Source: an uncultured Bacteroidales bacterium (GTDB lineage: Bacteria > Bacteroidota > Bacteroidia > Bacteroidales > FEN-979). Taken from it: a stretch of 39,125 bases of DNA. The stretch lies in the NCBI GenBank assembly GCA_903837605.1, contig CAILVF010000010.1, positions 1-39,125 of the forward strand, in the 5' to 3' direction. Positions 39,115-39,125 of this stretch are shown piece after piece (position 1 is the first letter of the stretch; each line of letters opens with the position of its first letter). Both the position numbers and the translations under genes were made by a program. Below the pieces are notes generated by a model, which did no database searches, had not been told where the DNA came from, and worked only from the letters and a program-made list of their open reading frames with translations.

Positions 39115-39125
39115 CAGGAATATAC

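Overview
The window looks like a chromosomal stretch from an uncultured or little-studied member of the Bacteroidota, probably an anaerobe with sulfur metabolism. The reasons are a secreted protein with a type IX secretion C-terminal sorting domain, several promoters with the Bacteroidota -7 box TAnnTTTG, mostly absent Shine-Dalgarno sequences, and many Fe-S and thiol enzymes. I see no rRNA, tRNA or CRISPR array.

Region A (1-16.6 kb) is a dense, almost entirely plus-strand sulfur-relay island. In order it holds a 5'-truncated sulfide:quinone oxidoreductase-like flavoprotein, a DUF1641 protein, a DsrC-like protein with one tail cysteine, a DsrE2-like protein, a divergent FNR/CRP-type regulator, a NifX-like protein, a class V aminotransferase-like desulfurase, a bona fide two-cysteine DsrC, a DsrM-like membrane protein, a DsrK-like CCG/Fe-S protein, a second cysteine desulfurase, a DsrE2, TusA, an MvhD-like protein and a Qmo-like complex. 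The first Qmo subunit carries a complete GltD-type NAD(P)H module inserted between its two ferredoxin clusters. No sulfite reductase (dsrAB) or APS reductase (aprAB) lies in the window. The inferred flow is persulfide sulfur from sulfide or cysteine through TusA, DsrE2 and DsrC, with DsrMK-like and Qmo-like membrane complexes linking thiol/disulfide chemistry to quinone and NAD(P)H.

Region B (16.6-25 kb) is more ordinary. It has a methyltransferase, a DUF4143-type ATPase with an inverted-repeat promoter, a large secreted BNR-repeat protein, a 560-base spacer with a gene remnant, an ECF sigma/anti-sigma/Spy-like envelope-stress group and a stand-alone IS1595-type zinc-ribbon protein.

Region C (25-33 kb) holds two thioredoxins (one a lipoprotein), a second SQR-like protein, a methyltransferase, a NifX-NifX-DUF134 operon, an HdrC/HdrB-like pair, a hotdog thioesterase and a broken methionine gamma-lyase. 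One palindromic operator, TGAAC-N4-GTTCA, sits one base before the -7 box of both the hdrCB-like pair and the lyase.

Region D (33-39.1 kb) is a candidate RiPP or thiol-metabolite locus. It holds an ArsM-like methyltransferase, a 39-residue peptide with three cysteines, a radical SAM/SPASM maturase, a DUF1847 protein, a thioredoxin-thioredoxin reductase fusion, a DUF302 protein, an SQR-like flavoprotein lacking one catalytic cysteine, and a thioredoxin. Its promoter shares a 23-base element, at identical spacing to the -7 box, with the thioredoxin lipoprotein promoter 8 kb away.

All functional calls come from reading motifs and gene order; no database search was run.
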